Below, in pieces: positions 8,312 to 16,173 of a stretch of DNA of 45,600 nt. The notes under the pieces were generated by a model. That model saw only the letters and a program-made list of their open reading frames with translations. It ran no database searches and had not been told where the DNA came from. Source of the stretch: Jejuia sp. UBA6058 (GTDB lineage Bacteria > Bacteroidota > Bacteroidia > Flavobacteriales > Flavobacteriaceae). Each line of letters begins with the position of its first letter. The stretch's first letter is position 1. The stretch spans positions 1 to 45,600 of the forward strand of contig DIYI01000013.1 in assembly GCA_002428965.1 (NCBI GenBank), written 5' to 3'. The translations under genes and the position numbers were made by a program.

Positions 8312-8542
8312 ATGAAAAAAATATTACTTTCAGCAGCAATAGTGTTATTATCTCTAAGCGCAAGTGCAGATGATAAAATCAATACATCTTTAAATATCAT
8401 GAATCCGGACGTTAGAAAATGTCTTCTAGAAGCTTCTAAAGCCGATGGATGGGAACTAATGTCTGTTTATTTGGATGAAAAAGAAAACATCGTTATGATA
8501 TTTGGTAAAGGTGAAGAAACTAAAATTTACAAGAGCAAATAA
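8312..8542 (+). CDS. Small secreted protein of unknown function
   Basis: 76 residues with a plain signal peptide (MKKILLSAAIVLLSLSASA, cleavage before Asp-Asp), leaving about 57 residues. The mature part contains one Cys and the stretch GWELMSVYLDEKENIVMIFG. No family was recognised. A GGAGGA run lies about 20 bases before the ATG. The 190-bp region upstream has the inverted halves GTTGAAA and TTTCAAC around GTTGCAAC, which could be an operator. A strong terminator follows at 8566, so it is a single-gene transcript. Confidence 0.7.
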   Translation: MKKILLSAAIVLLSLSASADDKINTSLNIMNPDVRKCLLEASKADGWELMSVYLDEKENIVMIFGKGEETKIYKSK

Positions 8543-8565
8543 TTATCAACAACCAAATCTCTCTA

Positions 8566-8596
8566 AAACCAACTGATTGATTTAGTTGGTTTTTTT
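8566..8596. terminator. Rho-independent terminator, probably bidirectional
   Basis: AAACCAACT (8566-8574), a 9-base loop, and AGTTGGTTT (8584-8592) followed by a T run to 8596. It ends the small secreted gene on the plus strand and can serve the convergent DUF1569 gene, whose stop begins at 8595. Confidence 0.85.
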
Positions 8597-9047
8597 ATAC
8601 TCCAAACTGAGTTAAATGATGGTCTAAATGTTTGTAAAACATATTATTCCATTCCTTAACTGTCAATTTCCCAAAAGAATGAGATTCTTTACCATCAAAA
8701 TAATCGGCTCCCAATTCCTGAGTTTTATTTAAGTAATCCACCAATCGCTTCTTTTCATCTTCAAAATTTTTAGCATCTGTAATCAAAAATTGTGGCGCAG
8801 TTCTGCTATTTCTCTTGTATGGCTTTTCACTAACAACAGTATTTTTCACAAACAATTTCAACATAAATTTAGTAAAACCTGAAGGCTTTTTATGAGTATT
8901 CTCAAAAGCCATTTCATAGGTAACATTGCAATGCGCCAACATTTCGCTCGCACTCATTTTACCCCAATTAGGAGTCATTGAGGATTCTAATTGATTAATT
9001 CTTTCAATAACTTCTTTGGTAACTGAAGCGTCAAAAATATTTCTCAT
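8595..9047 (-). CDS. DUF1569 (DinB-like four-helix) protein
   Basis: 150 residues with no signal peptide. The stretches MSASEMLAHCNVTYEMAFE and KHLDHHLTQFGV at the C terminus are typical of DUF1569, a branch of the DinB/YfiT-like four-helix fold. The histidines (His39 region and the terminal DHH) are in positions used for metal binding in the wider superfamily. The function of DUF1569 proteins is not established; thiol transfer or metal-dependent hydrolysis are possibilities by analogy only. It stands alone, convergent with the small secreted gene and about 80 bp downstream of the membrane regulator gene. Confidence 0.85.
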   Translation of the reverse strand: MRNIFDASVTKEVIERINQLESSMTPNWGKMSASEMLAHCNVTYEMAFENTHKKPSGFTKFMLKLFVKNTVVSEKPYKRNSRTAPQFLITDAKNFEDEKKRLVDYLNKTQELGADYFDGKESHSFGKLTVKEWNNMFYKHLDHHLTQFGV

Positions 9048-9126
9048 TATTATAGATTGATGATTTTTATAAGTTGAAAGTTATTTATTTTCTATGATAT
9101 TAAAAATTTTCAGGATTGTAACGGAC

Positions 9127-10299
9127 CTAATTGTCAATTTTCTCCAAATGAATAATTTTAGAATTTAGTTCCATCCTATCAATGCCACTTACTTCTAATA
9201 ATATTTTATAATTATCCGGAATTTCTCCAAACTTTTCTCTCAATTGATTTTGGATATTTAAAGCTAACTTATAATCCGTAAAAGTCTTTAAACTTTGAGA
9301 AGCACCAGTATCCCATATGCCACCAAAAAGATAAATGCTGTTGTTGTTTGGGCCTTTTAACTTCATAATCACAGCATAATCCGTATGATAAGTATCAGCA
9401 TCGCCCTTGGTAACATAGCTTGTCGTTTTATTAGCAACCTTATCAAAATATACCAATTTATCTTTGTCTACCGAATAGCCTTCTTTTATAAAATAGTCAC
9501 TAAAAACCCCAAGTGTTTTCAACATCCCTACTACTATCAAATCATTATCAGAAAGCTCTTTAGGGTTAAACCTAGACATACTTCTAATAACAAAATCCTT
9601 GTCTCCTTGATAAAACACCCTACTCAAATCTTTTACCCAAGTGGAACTATTCCTAATAAGAAAAGCGTAACTAAGTGGGTCTATTTCTAGTCCTTTACTA
9701 TTGGCTTCTATCTTTTTAGCTTCAAACTCTTCATTAGAATTTACATTAGGATCTCTTATCGTAAGTGTTCTATCCAAAATTGAATCCTTTTCTCTATAAA
9801 TGAATAAGTCTCCCAAAACTAACATAGAATTTCGGTTACTATCAAAAATATCTTCCCATATTGTCAAACTCGCAGAAGAATTAGGTCTATTAAAATCAAA
9901 AAGAAAAGGAATAATTAAAAAAGATAAAATAATGGCTACTAACCATATTCTAGTAGGCGGAAGTAACGATGTTTTTTCTTTAGACTTATCCCCAAACAAA
10001 ACCTCATAATTGCCTTTGGGGATATTTAGAACAATTTTGTCGTTCACACCTTCATTTTCATAATACTTCTGAAGTTTTTTCCTCAAATTATAGGCATAAA
10101 CCCTAATTAATGTACTTTCAGAAGGATCAAAATTTTCTTTCCCAAATATATCACTAGCGATAGTCGTTTCTTTTGGAATATTATCATCTATAGAGCATTT
10201 TACTAGATATCTTAACATGTTAGCATAAGTGTCAGATCTCCCAAAAGATTTGCTCGCAATAATCTGTTCCGTTATTTCAAAATAACTGTCCTTATTCAT
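9127..10299 (-). CDS. Membrane-anchored winged-helix regulator (ToxR/CadC-like architecture)
   Basis: 390 residues in three parts. Residues 1-105 are a DNA-binding domain of OmpR/CadC winged-helix type; FDPSESTLIRVYAYNLRKKL with KIVLNIPKGNYEVLF is the recognition helix and wing region. One transmembrane helix lies at about 119-134 (WLVAIILSFLIIPFLF). Residues 140-390 form a C-terminal domain of unrecognised fold, expected in the periplasm. This is the one-component design in which the outer domain senses and the inner domain binds DNA. It is divergent from the cytochrome/DUF1501 operon, and a 19-bp palindrome lies in the shared promoter region, so it probably controls that operon and itself. 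The signal is unknown. Confidence 0.8.
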   Translation of the reverse strand: MNKDSYFEITEQIIASKSFGRSDTYANMLRYLVKCSIDDNIPKETTIASDIFGKENFDPSESTLIRVYAYNLRKKLQKYYENEGVNDKIVLNIPKGNYEVLFGDKSKEKTSLLPPTRIWLVAIILSFLIIPFLFDFNRPNSSASLTIWEDIFDSNRNSMLVLGDLFIYREKDSILDRTLTIRDPNVNSNEEFEAKKIEANSKGLEIDPLSYAFLIRNSSTWVKDLSRVFYQGDKDFVIRSMSRFNPKELSDNDLIVVGMLKTLGVFSDYFIKEGYSVDKDKLVYFDKVANKTTSYVTKGDADTYHTDYAVIMKLKGPNNNSIYLFGGIWDTGASQSLKTFTDYKLALNIQNQLREKFGEIPDNYKILLEVSGIDRMELNSKIIHLEKIDN

Positions 10300-10317
10300 G
10301 TAAATAGCTTATAAACA

Positions 10318-10325
10318 CAAATATA
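10318..10325 (-). promoter_or_regulatory. -7 promoter element of the membrane regulator
   Basis: The minus strand reads TATATTTG, a perfect TAnnTTTG, 19 bp before the regulator's ATG (10297-10299). The 19-bp palindrome starts 6 bp further upstream and would cover the spacer and -33 region. Confidence 0.6.
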
Positions 10326-10331
10326 TACTTA

Positions 10332-10350
10332 TTTATTAACAGTTAATAAA
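10332..10350. promoter_or_regulatory. 19-bp palindromic operator candidate
   Basis: TTTATTAACAGTTAATAAA is a perfect inverted repeat with 9-bp arms around a central A. It lies between the divergent membrane regulator and the cytochrome/DUF1501 operon and overlaps where the regulator's -33 element would be, suggesting autoregulation. Palindromes do arise by chance in AT-rich DNA, but this one is long and well placed. Confidence 0.5.
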
Positions 10351-10412
10351 ACTGTTTCCAAGTTAAATTGGCTTTTCAAAAATTAATATATTCGATTATC
10401 AGGTATTTAAAA

Positions 10413-13400
10413 ATGAAACGAAATAAGGTACTTATCTCTGGAGTTCTTTTAGCACTTTTTACAAGCTGCAAGAAGAGCATTCCGGAAGAAATTTATGTCG
10501 CTTACAACAAACTTCCCGATGTAGTAGATTTTAATTATCATGTAAAACCAATCCTTTCCGATAAGTGTTTTGCCTGTCATGGCCCCGACATGGACAATCA
10601 AGAAGCAGGTTTAAGATTGGACATAGCTGAAGATGCATACAAAACCCTTGAGAGTGGGTTTAAAGCTATTTCTCCAAAAAACCTCAAAGAAAGTGAAGTG
10701 TTTCATAGGATTTTTTCTGAAGATTCTCAGGTACTAATGCCTCCGCCAGAATTTAAGGTGACGCTTAGCAATGAAGAAAAGGCAATTATAACGAAATGGA
10801 TAGAGCAAGGTGCAAATTATAAACCGCATTGGTCTTTCATAAAACCGAAAAAAGCAGAACTTCCGAAAGTTAAAAATGACGATTGGGCAAATAATAGTAT
10901 AGATTATTTTGTTGCAGACAAACTTGAAACCTCAGGGTTATCTCCATCTGAAATAGCTTCAAAAGAGACTTTAATTAGGCGTTTAAGTTTTACATTGACG
11001 GGTCTACCACCATCATTAGCGCAGATTGAAGATTTTGTGAATGATACCTCCGAAAATGCTTATGAAAATCTGGTAGATGAGCTTTTAGCATCTCCTGCTT
11101 ACGGTGAAAGAATGGCAGCAGATTGGATGGATGTGGCGCGTTATGCAGATTCTGATGGGTATTTAGATGATAAGCACCGAGATTTTAGTCCTTATAGAGA
11201 TTGGGTGATTGATGCATTCAACAAAAATATGTCTTATAAGGACTTTGCATCGCATCAATTGGCTGGTGACTTGTTTCCTAATGCGACCATTGAAACCATT
11301 TTACCCACAGCTTTTAATCGTTTACATAAAAAAAATTCTGAAGCAGGAATCGTTTATGAAGAATTTAGAGCGGAGTACGTTGCGGATAGAACCGCAACGG
11401 TATCCAAAGCTTTTTTAGGGCTAACTGTAGAATGTGCAAGGTGCCACGATCATAAATATGACCCTATTAGCCAAAAAGACCACTACAAATTATCTGCCTT
11501 TTTTAATAGTACAAACGAACTGGGGACAGCGGTTTATGGCCCCGACCAAACACCGGGGCCTTCAATGTTATTAACCACTAAAGAGCAGGAACAAATAAAG
11601 TCTTATTTAGAAAGGGATATTGAAACAACAAATAAGAATTTAATCACCCTTAAAAACAAAGGCAATAAAAAATTTGTATCGTGGCTAAACCAAAACAATA
11701 CTTCTTTAAGGAAAAACATTTCAAAATCCATTAAAAGTAGCCTAGTTGCTCATTATCCACTCAATAGTTTCACAAAAAAGAAAGGAGAATTATTTGAAAC
11801 TCCAGCAACCACACCCACAAAAAAAGCTATTGTTAAAAGTCCTGAAATTAAAACTAAAGGTAATGGAAAAGTGTTGTTCTTAAATGATTATACCAATTTA
11901 AACCTTCCTAGAAATATTGCTTGGTTTGATCACACAGACCCTTTTTCCGTAAATCTTTCTGTATATCCAGATAGAATTTATAAGGATGCGATGGTATTCA
12001 ACCATTGCGAAGGAGATCGTCTTGGGCTTAAAGGATATTCTCTTCATTTAGAGGACAATCACTTAAAATTTATTATTGCTTTTTCATGGCCAACAAATGC
12101 TATTCAGGTTAAATCAAAACTACCTTTAAGCGAAAAAGAATGGGCAAATGTTACAATAACTTATGATGGTTCTGGTAAAGCTGAAGGTATTCAGTTATAT
12201 AAAAATGGTAATGAATTAGAAGTAGATATTGAAATTGATAATTTGTATAAATCCATCATTTTTAAAAGTGATATTCATACTTACGGATTTAGAGGTTTTA
12301 TAGTTGGACGAACCGAGGGGATGAAATCTTTTGTTGATGGTGGTATTGATGACATTAAAATTTTCAATAAGGCACTCACAAATGTAGAAGTGCAATTTTT
12401 AGAAGATAAACAGCAATTTCAAAAAGTAATTGCGCACAAAACTACTGAAGAAAACAGAAAGCAATTATCTGAATTCTACTTTGCAAACCTTCATCAACCC
12501 ATTCAAAAAGAAAAGGAAAAACTCAAAAACTTAAAGAAGGAATTAACCGCGCATGTAGACTCAATTCCTGAGATTATGGTTTTAGGCGATTTGCCAGAAC
12601 CTAGAAAAACTTTTGTTTTGGATAGAGGGCAATATGACTCACCAACAGAAGAGGTGTTTCCTGGTGTGCCTAATGCTATATTACCTTTTGACGACACCTT
12701 GCCAAAAAATAGGCTTGGATTAGTAAAATGGTTATTTGATGATAATAATCCTCTAACAGCTAGAGTATTCGTAAACAGAATATGGCAAATGCATTTTGGC
12801 AAAGGTATTGTACAAACTTCGGATGATTTCGGGAACCAAGGAAGCTTACCATCACACCCAGAATTGTTGGATTGGTTAGCTATTGATTTTATGGAATCTG
12901 GTTGGGATATTAAAGCACTTCATAAAAAAATAGTTATGTCGGCGACGTATCAACAAAGCTCTAAAGCGGCTAAAAATTTGCTAGAAATAGATTCTGAAAA
13001 TATGCTTTTAGCAAGAGGCCCGAATTTTAGATTGCCCGCAGAAATGATTCGAGATAATGCGCTTGCTATTAGTGGCTTGATGTCTCCTGAAATAGGCGGA
13101 TCTAGTGTTTATCCATATCAACCTCAAGGTTTGTGGGATGAATTGAGTAATAAAAAATGGAGGTATAAATATTTACAGGAATCTGGTGAAGGGCTTTACA
13201 GAAGAAGTTTATATACTATTTGGAAACGTACATCTCCACCACCTTCAATGACCATTTTTGATGTGGGTGACCGCGGTGTTTGTGCCGTAAAACGAAGACA
13301 AACAAGCACACCTTTGCAAGCCTTAGTGCTTTTAAATGATCCGCAATTTATTGAAGCAGGACGTGTTTTGGCTACGAAACTTATAGATGAACATCAAAAC

Positions 13401-13655
13401 GATACACTTCAACAGTTACAACACGCTTTTAAGTTGAGCACTGGTAGAACGCCAGAACATAAGGAATTAGAATTGTTGCAAAATTTTTATAAAGAAGAGC
13501 TTAATCGTTTTTTACAAAGCGAAGAAGAAGCTGTAGCATACTTAAATATAGGTGATGCGCCAGTGAATGAAAACATAGATACAGCAAAAACCGCTGCTTT
13601 GGCAACAGTGATTAATGGCATTATGAATACAACCGACGCCTATACACTTAGATAA
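10413..13655 (+). CDS. Planctomycete-type cytochrome c / DUF1549 / DUF1553 lipoprotein with LamG-like domain
   Basis: The frame is open from a TTG at 10368, but the ATG at 10413 gives a lipoprotein signal ending LFTSC (Cys19), so it is preferred; about 1080 residues. Domains in order: a PSCyt1-type cytochrome with CFACH (residues 52-56) and a following GPD; DUF1549 from about 160 to 370, including a second CxxCH (CARCH, about 341-345) in the characteristic CARCHDHKYDPI; a LamG/concanavalin-like insertion at about 450-665; and DUF1553 from about 760 to the end. Such proteins are abundant in Planctomycetes, mostly with DUF1501 partners, and their reaction is not established, although heme-linked oxidation of sugars or other organics is often supposed. 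First gene of a three-gene exported operon. Confidence 0.88.
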   Translation: MKRNKVLISGVLLALFTSCKKSIPEEIYVAYNKLPDVVDFNYHVKPILSDKCFACHGPDMDNQEAGLRLDIAEDAYKTLESGFKAISPKNLKESEVFHRIFSEDSQVLMPPPEFKVTLSNEEKAIITKWIEQGANYKPHWSFIKPKKAELPKVKNDDWANNSIDYFVADKLETSGLSPSEIASKETLIRRLSFTLTGLPPSLAQIEDFVNDTSENAYENLVDELLASPAYGERMAADWMDVARYADSDGYLDDKHRDFSPYRDWVIDAFNKNMSYKDFASHQLAGDLFPNATIETILPTAFNRLHKKNSEAGIVYEEFRAEYVADRTATVSKAFLGLTVECARCHDHKYDPISQKDHYKLSAFFNSTNELGTAVYGPDQTPGPSMLLTTKEQEQIKSYLERDIETTNKNLITLKNKGNKKFVSWLNQNNTSLRKNISKSIKSSLVAHYPLNSFTKKKGELFETPATTPTKKAIVKSPEIKTKGNGKVLFLNDYTNLNLPRNIAWFDHTDPFSVNLSVYPDRIYKDAMVFNHCEGDRLGLKGYSLHLEDNHLKFIIAFSWPTNAIQVKSKLPLSEKEWANVTITYDGSGKAEGIQLYKNGNELEVDIEIDNLYKSIIFKSDIHTYGFRGFIVGRTEGMKSFVDGGIDDIKIFNKALTNVEVQFLEDKQQFQKVIAHKTTEENRKQLSEFYFANLHQPIQKEKEKLKNLKKELTAHVDSIPEIMVLGDLPEPRKTFVLDRGQYDSPTEEVFPGVPNAILPFDDTLPKNRLGLVKWLFDDNNPLTARVFVNRIWQMHFGKGIVQTSDDFGNQGSLPSHPELLDWLAIDFMESGWDIKALHKKIVMSATYQQSSKAAKNLLEIDSENMLLARGPNFRLPAEMIRDNALAISGLMSPEIGGSSVYPYQPQGLWDELSNKKWRYKYLQESGEGLYRRSLYTIWKRTSPPPSMTIFDVGDRGVCAVKRRQTSTPLQALVLLNDPQFIEAGRVLATKLIDEHQNDTLQQLQHAFKLSTGRTPEHKELELLQNFYKEELNRFLQSEEEAVAYLNIGDAPVNENIDTAKTAALATVINGIMNTTDAYTLR

Positions 13656-13658
13656 ATT

Positions 13659-15104
13659 ATGGATGATTTAACAAGACAACTGAAATTTGCCGAAACTAGA
13701 AGAGGATTTCTCAAGAAAGCTTCTTTAGGCTTTGGTTCCATTGCTTTAAGTTCAATGCTGGGGCCTTCAGCATTTGCTAACAATATTTTTAGTGGTGGAG
13801 GTGTGAATGTTCCGCATTTTTTACCTAAAGCAAAACGGGTGATTTATCTGTTTCAAAGTGGAGCGCCATCGCAATTAGAAACCTTTGACTACAAACCAAA
13901 TTTAGCGAAATGGCACGGGCAAGAAATTCCACCGTCGGTAAAGGGTACACAACGAAATTCGGGAATGGTAACCGATCAATCTACCTTTCCGTTGGTAAAA
14001 TCTATTTATGATTTTAAACAATATGGTGAATCGGGTATATGGGTAAGCGAATTATTTCCATACACTTCTCAAATTGTTGATGATATCTGCGTGATAAATT
14101 CCATGTATACTGAAGCGATAAATCATGAACCTGCTGTAATGTTTATGCAAACGGGATCGCAATTAAGCGGACGACCCTCCATTGGTTCTTGGTTAAGTTA
14201 CGGTTTAGGCAGTGATAATGAAAATTTACCAAACTTTGTGGTTCTGGTTTCTAAAGGCGGTGGCGCACAACCTTTAAGTACTGCTGCTTGGGGCAATGGC
14301 TTTTTACCTTCCCATCACCAAGGTGTACAATTCAGATCGGGAAAAGATCCTGTTTTGTATTTAAACAATCCTCATGGAGTTCATGATCATGATAGGCGAC
14401 GCGCTTTAGATTACATCAAAGCATTAAACAATGAACAATTTGATATTTGGAATGATCCTGAAATTCAATCTAAAATCAATCAATATGAAATGGCTTATAA
14501 AATGCAAAATTCCGTTCCTGAAGCTGTTGATACCAAAGAGGAGCCTGAGCATATTTACAAGCTTTATGGTGAAGATGCTAAAAAACCGGGAACTTATGCA
14601 GCCAATTGTTTACAGGCGCGACGTTTAGCGGAACGTGGTGTAAAATTCATTCAGTTATATCATACAGGCTGGGACCAACATGGAAATTTGCCAAGTGGTA
14701 TAAAAAGACAGGCGATGGATACCGATCAGGCTACAGCGGGACTGTTGAAAGATTTAAAACAACGTGGTTTATTGGAAGATACTTTAGTGGTTTGGGGCGG
14801 CGAATTTGGTAGAACCAGTTTTTCCCAAGGGCGATTAACCGCCAAAAACTATGGGCGAGATCATCACCCAGGATGTTTCACCATGTGGATGGCTGGGGCG
14901 GGCATTAAAAAAGGTATGGTTTACGGGAAAACAGACGAGTTTAGCTATAATGTTGTTCAAAACCCAGTGCATATTCATGATTTTCAGGCTACGCTTTTAC
15001 ATTTATTAGGGATTGATCATGAACGATTAACGTTTAAACACCAAGGCCGAAGATTTAGATTAACCGATGTACATGGTCATGTAGTTAAAGACATTTTATC
15101 ATAA
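13659..15104 (+). CDS. DUF1501 protein with Tat signal
   Basis: 481 residues. Twin arginines at 14-15 (TRRGFLKKASLGFG) followed by a hydrophobic stretch and SAFA mark a Tat substrate, exported folded. The body is DUF1501, distantly related to the alkaline phosphatase/sulfatase fold: YLFQSGAPSQLETFDYKP, then LYHTGWDQHGNLP, VVWGGEFGRTSFSQG and GRDHHPGCFTMWMAG are family hallmarks, with His and Asp residues suited to metal binding. It starts 3 bases after the cytochrome gene's stop, so the two are translationally close and probably act together. No C/S-x-P-x-R sulfatase motif was seen, so it should not be called a sulfatase. Confidence 0.9.
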   Translation: MDDLTRQLKFAETRRGFLKKASLGFGSIALSSMLGPSAFANNIFSGGGVNVPHFLPKAKRVIYLFQSGAPSQLETFDYKPNLAKWHGQEIPPSVKGTQRNSGMVTDQSTFPLVKSIYDFKQYGESGIWVSELFPYTSQIVDDICVINSMYTEAINHEPAVMFMQTGSQLSGRPSIGSWLSYGLGSDNENLPNFVVLVSKGGGAQPLSTAAWGNGFLPSHHQGVQFRSGKDPVLYLNNPHGVHDHDRRRALDYIKALNNEQFDIWNDPEIQSKINQYEMAYKMQNSVPEAVDTKEEPEHIYKLYGEDAKKPGTYAANCLQARRLAERGVKFIQLYHTGWDQHGNLPSGIKRQAMDTDQATAGLLKDLKQRGLLEDTLVVWGGEFGRTSFSQGRLTAKNYGRDHHPGCFTMWMAGAGIKKGMVYGKTDEFSYNVVQNPVHIHDFQATLLHLLGIDHERLTFKHQGRRFRLTDVHGHVVKDILS

Positions 15105-15106
15105 AT

Positions 15107-16171
15107 ATGAAAAGAAGATCCTTTATTAAAAAAGCAGGTTTAGGCGCCGGAGCGATGGCAACAATATCCTCTGTTCCATTTCATATAATGGCATCTAAAC
15201 CAAAATTAGGAGATGTTATTCTTGGACATGGAGATTTCAAATACAGATTAGAGAGAGAATGGGGTAATTTAAATTCTAAAAACCACCCAGTTAAAAACTG
15301 TCATGAAATGGTTATGGATAGCAAGAATCGTCTGTTTATGCTCACCGACCATCCTAAAAACAATATGCTCATTTACAATAAATCGGGTAAATTATTGGAT
15401 AGTTGGACACTAAATTTTAAGGGAGCGCATGGTTTGACTTTACATGATGAGAACGGTACAGAATTTCTATATATCACAGATCCTTCCAACGGTAAAGTTG
15501 TAAAAACAACACTAGAAGGCAAGATTATCATGACCATTGATAATCCAAAGGCTATTGATGAATACAAACCATTTCAACCTTTTAAACCTACAGAAACAGC
15601 TATTGGTCCAAATGGAGATATTTATATTGCCGATGGTTATGGATCACAGTTTATTCTTCAATATAATAGTAAAGGTGAATGCATCAGAAAATTTGGAGGC
15701 GATAGTTTTTTGCAGCCCAACAAATTTAAACAGGCACATGGAGTAGCAATCGATTATAGAGACCCTAGTAATCCTACTTTGTTATGTTCTGCAAGAATAA
15801 AAAATGCTTTTAAACGCTTTACATTAGATGGTAAATATATTGAAACCTATTACATTCCGGGAGCTTATATCAGTAGACCTGTAATTGACGACGATATACT
15901 TTATTCTGGTGTATGTTTCGGTATGGAAGAGGGTAATTATAATATGCAAATGAATAAAGGTTTTGTTACCATTTTGAACAAAGAAAATAAAGTAGTTTCC
16001 AATCCTGGAGGCACAAAACCAAAATACAAAAAGGGAAAACTCGAGTTGGTTTTACAGGACGAGCCTATATTTAAACATTGCCATGATGTCTGTGTCGATG
16101 ATGACAAAAATTTATATGTCTGCCAATGGAATGCGGGTGGTGTTTATCCTTATAAGTTGCATCGGGTTTAA
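15107..16171 (+). CDS. Tat-exported NHL-type six-bladed beta-propeller protein
   Basis: 354 residues. The Tat signal is MKRRSFIKKAGLGAGAM. The rest is a chain of propeller blades of NHL type, recognisable from repeats such as EMVMDSKNRLFMLTD, ETAIGPNGDIYIADG, HGVAIDYRDPSNP and HDVCVDDDKNLYVCQW. Conserved His residues fall near blade starts (CHEMVMD, AHGLTL, AHGVAID, HCHDVCVD), reminiscent of peptidylglycine lyase-like propellers, which could bind metal. It begins 2 bases after the DUF1501 stop and ends 2 bases before a convergent gene's stop. As third gene of the operon it may be a partner or substrate-binding protein; its enzymatic activity is unknown. Confidence 0.82.
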   Translation: MKRRSFIKKAGLGAGAMATISSVPFHIMASKPKLGDVILGHGDFKYRLEREWGNLNSKNHPVKNCHEMVMDSKNRLFMLTDHPKNNMLIYNKSGKLLDSWTLNFKGAHGLTLHDENGTEFLYITDPSNGKVVKTTLEGKIIMTIDNPKAIDEYKPFQPFKPTETAIGPNGDIYIADGYGSQFILQYNSKGECIRKFGGDSFLQPNKFKQAHGVAIDYRDPSNPTLLCSARIKNAFKRFTLDGKYIETYYIPGAYISRPVIDDDILYSGVCFGMEEGNYNMQMNKGFVTILNKENKVVSNPGGTKPKYKKGKLELVLQDEPIFKHCHDVCVDDDKNLYVCQWNAGGVYPYKLHRV

Positions 16172-16173
16172 TA

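Noticed and set aside
13659..15104. DUF1501 protein as the sulfatase served by the FGE-like protein
   Set aside because: No C/S-x-P-x-R motif is visible and the genes are 23 kb apart.
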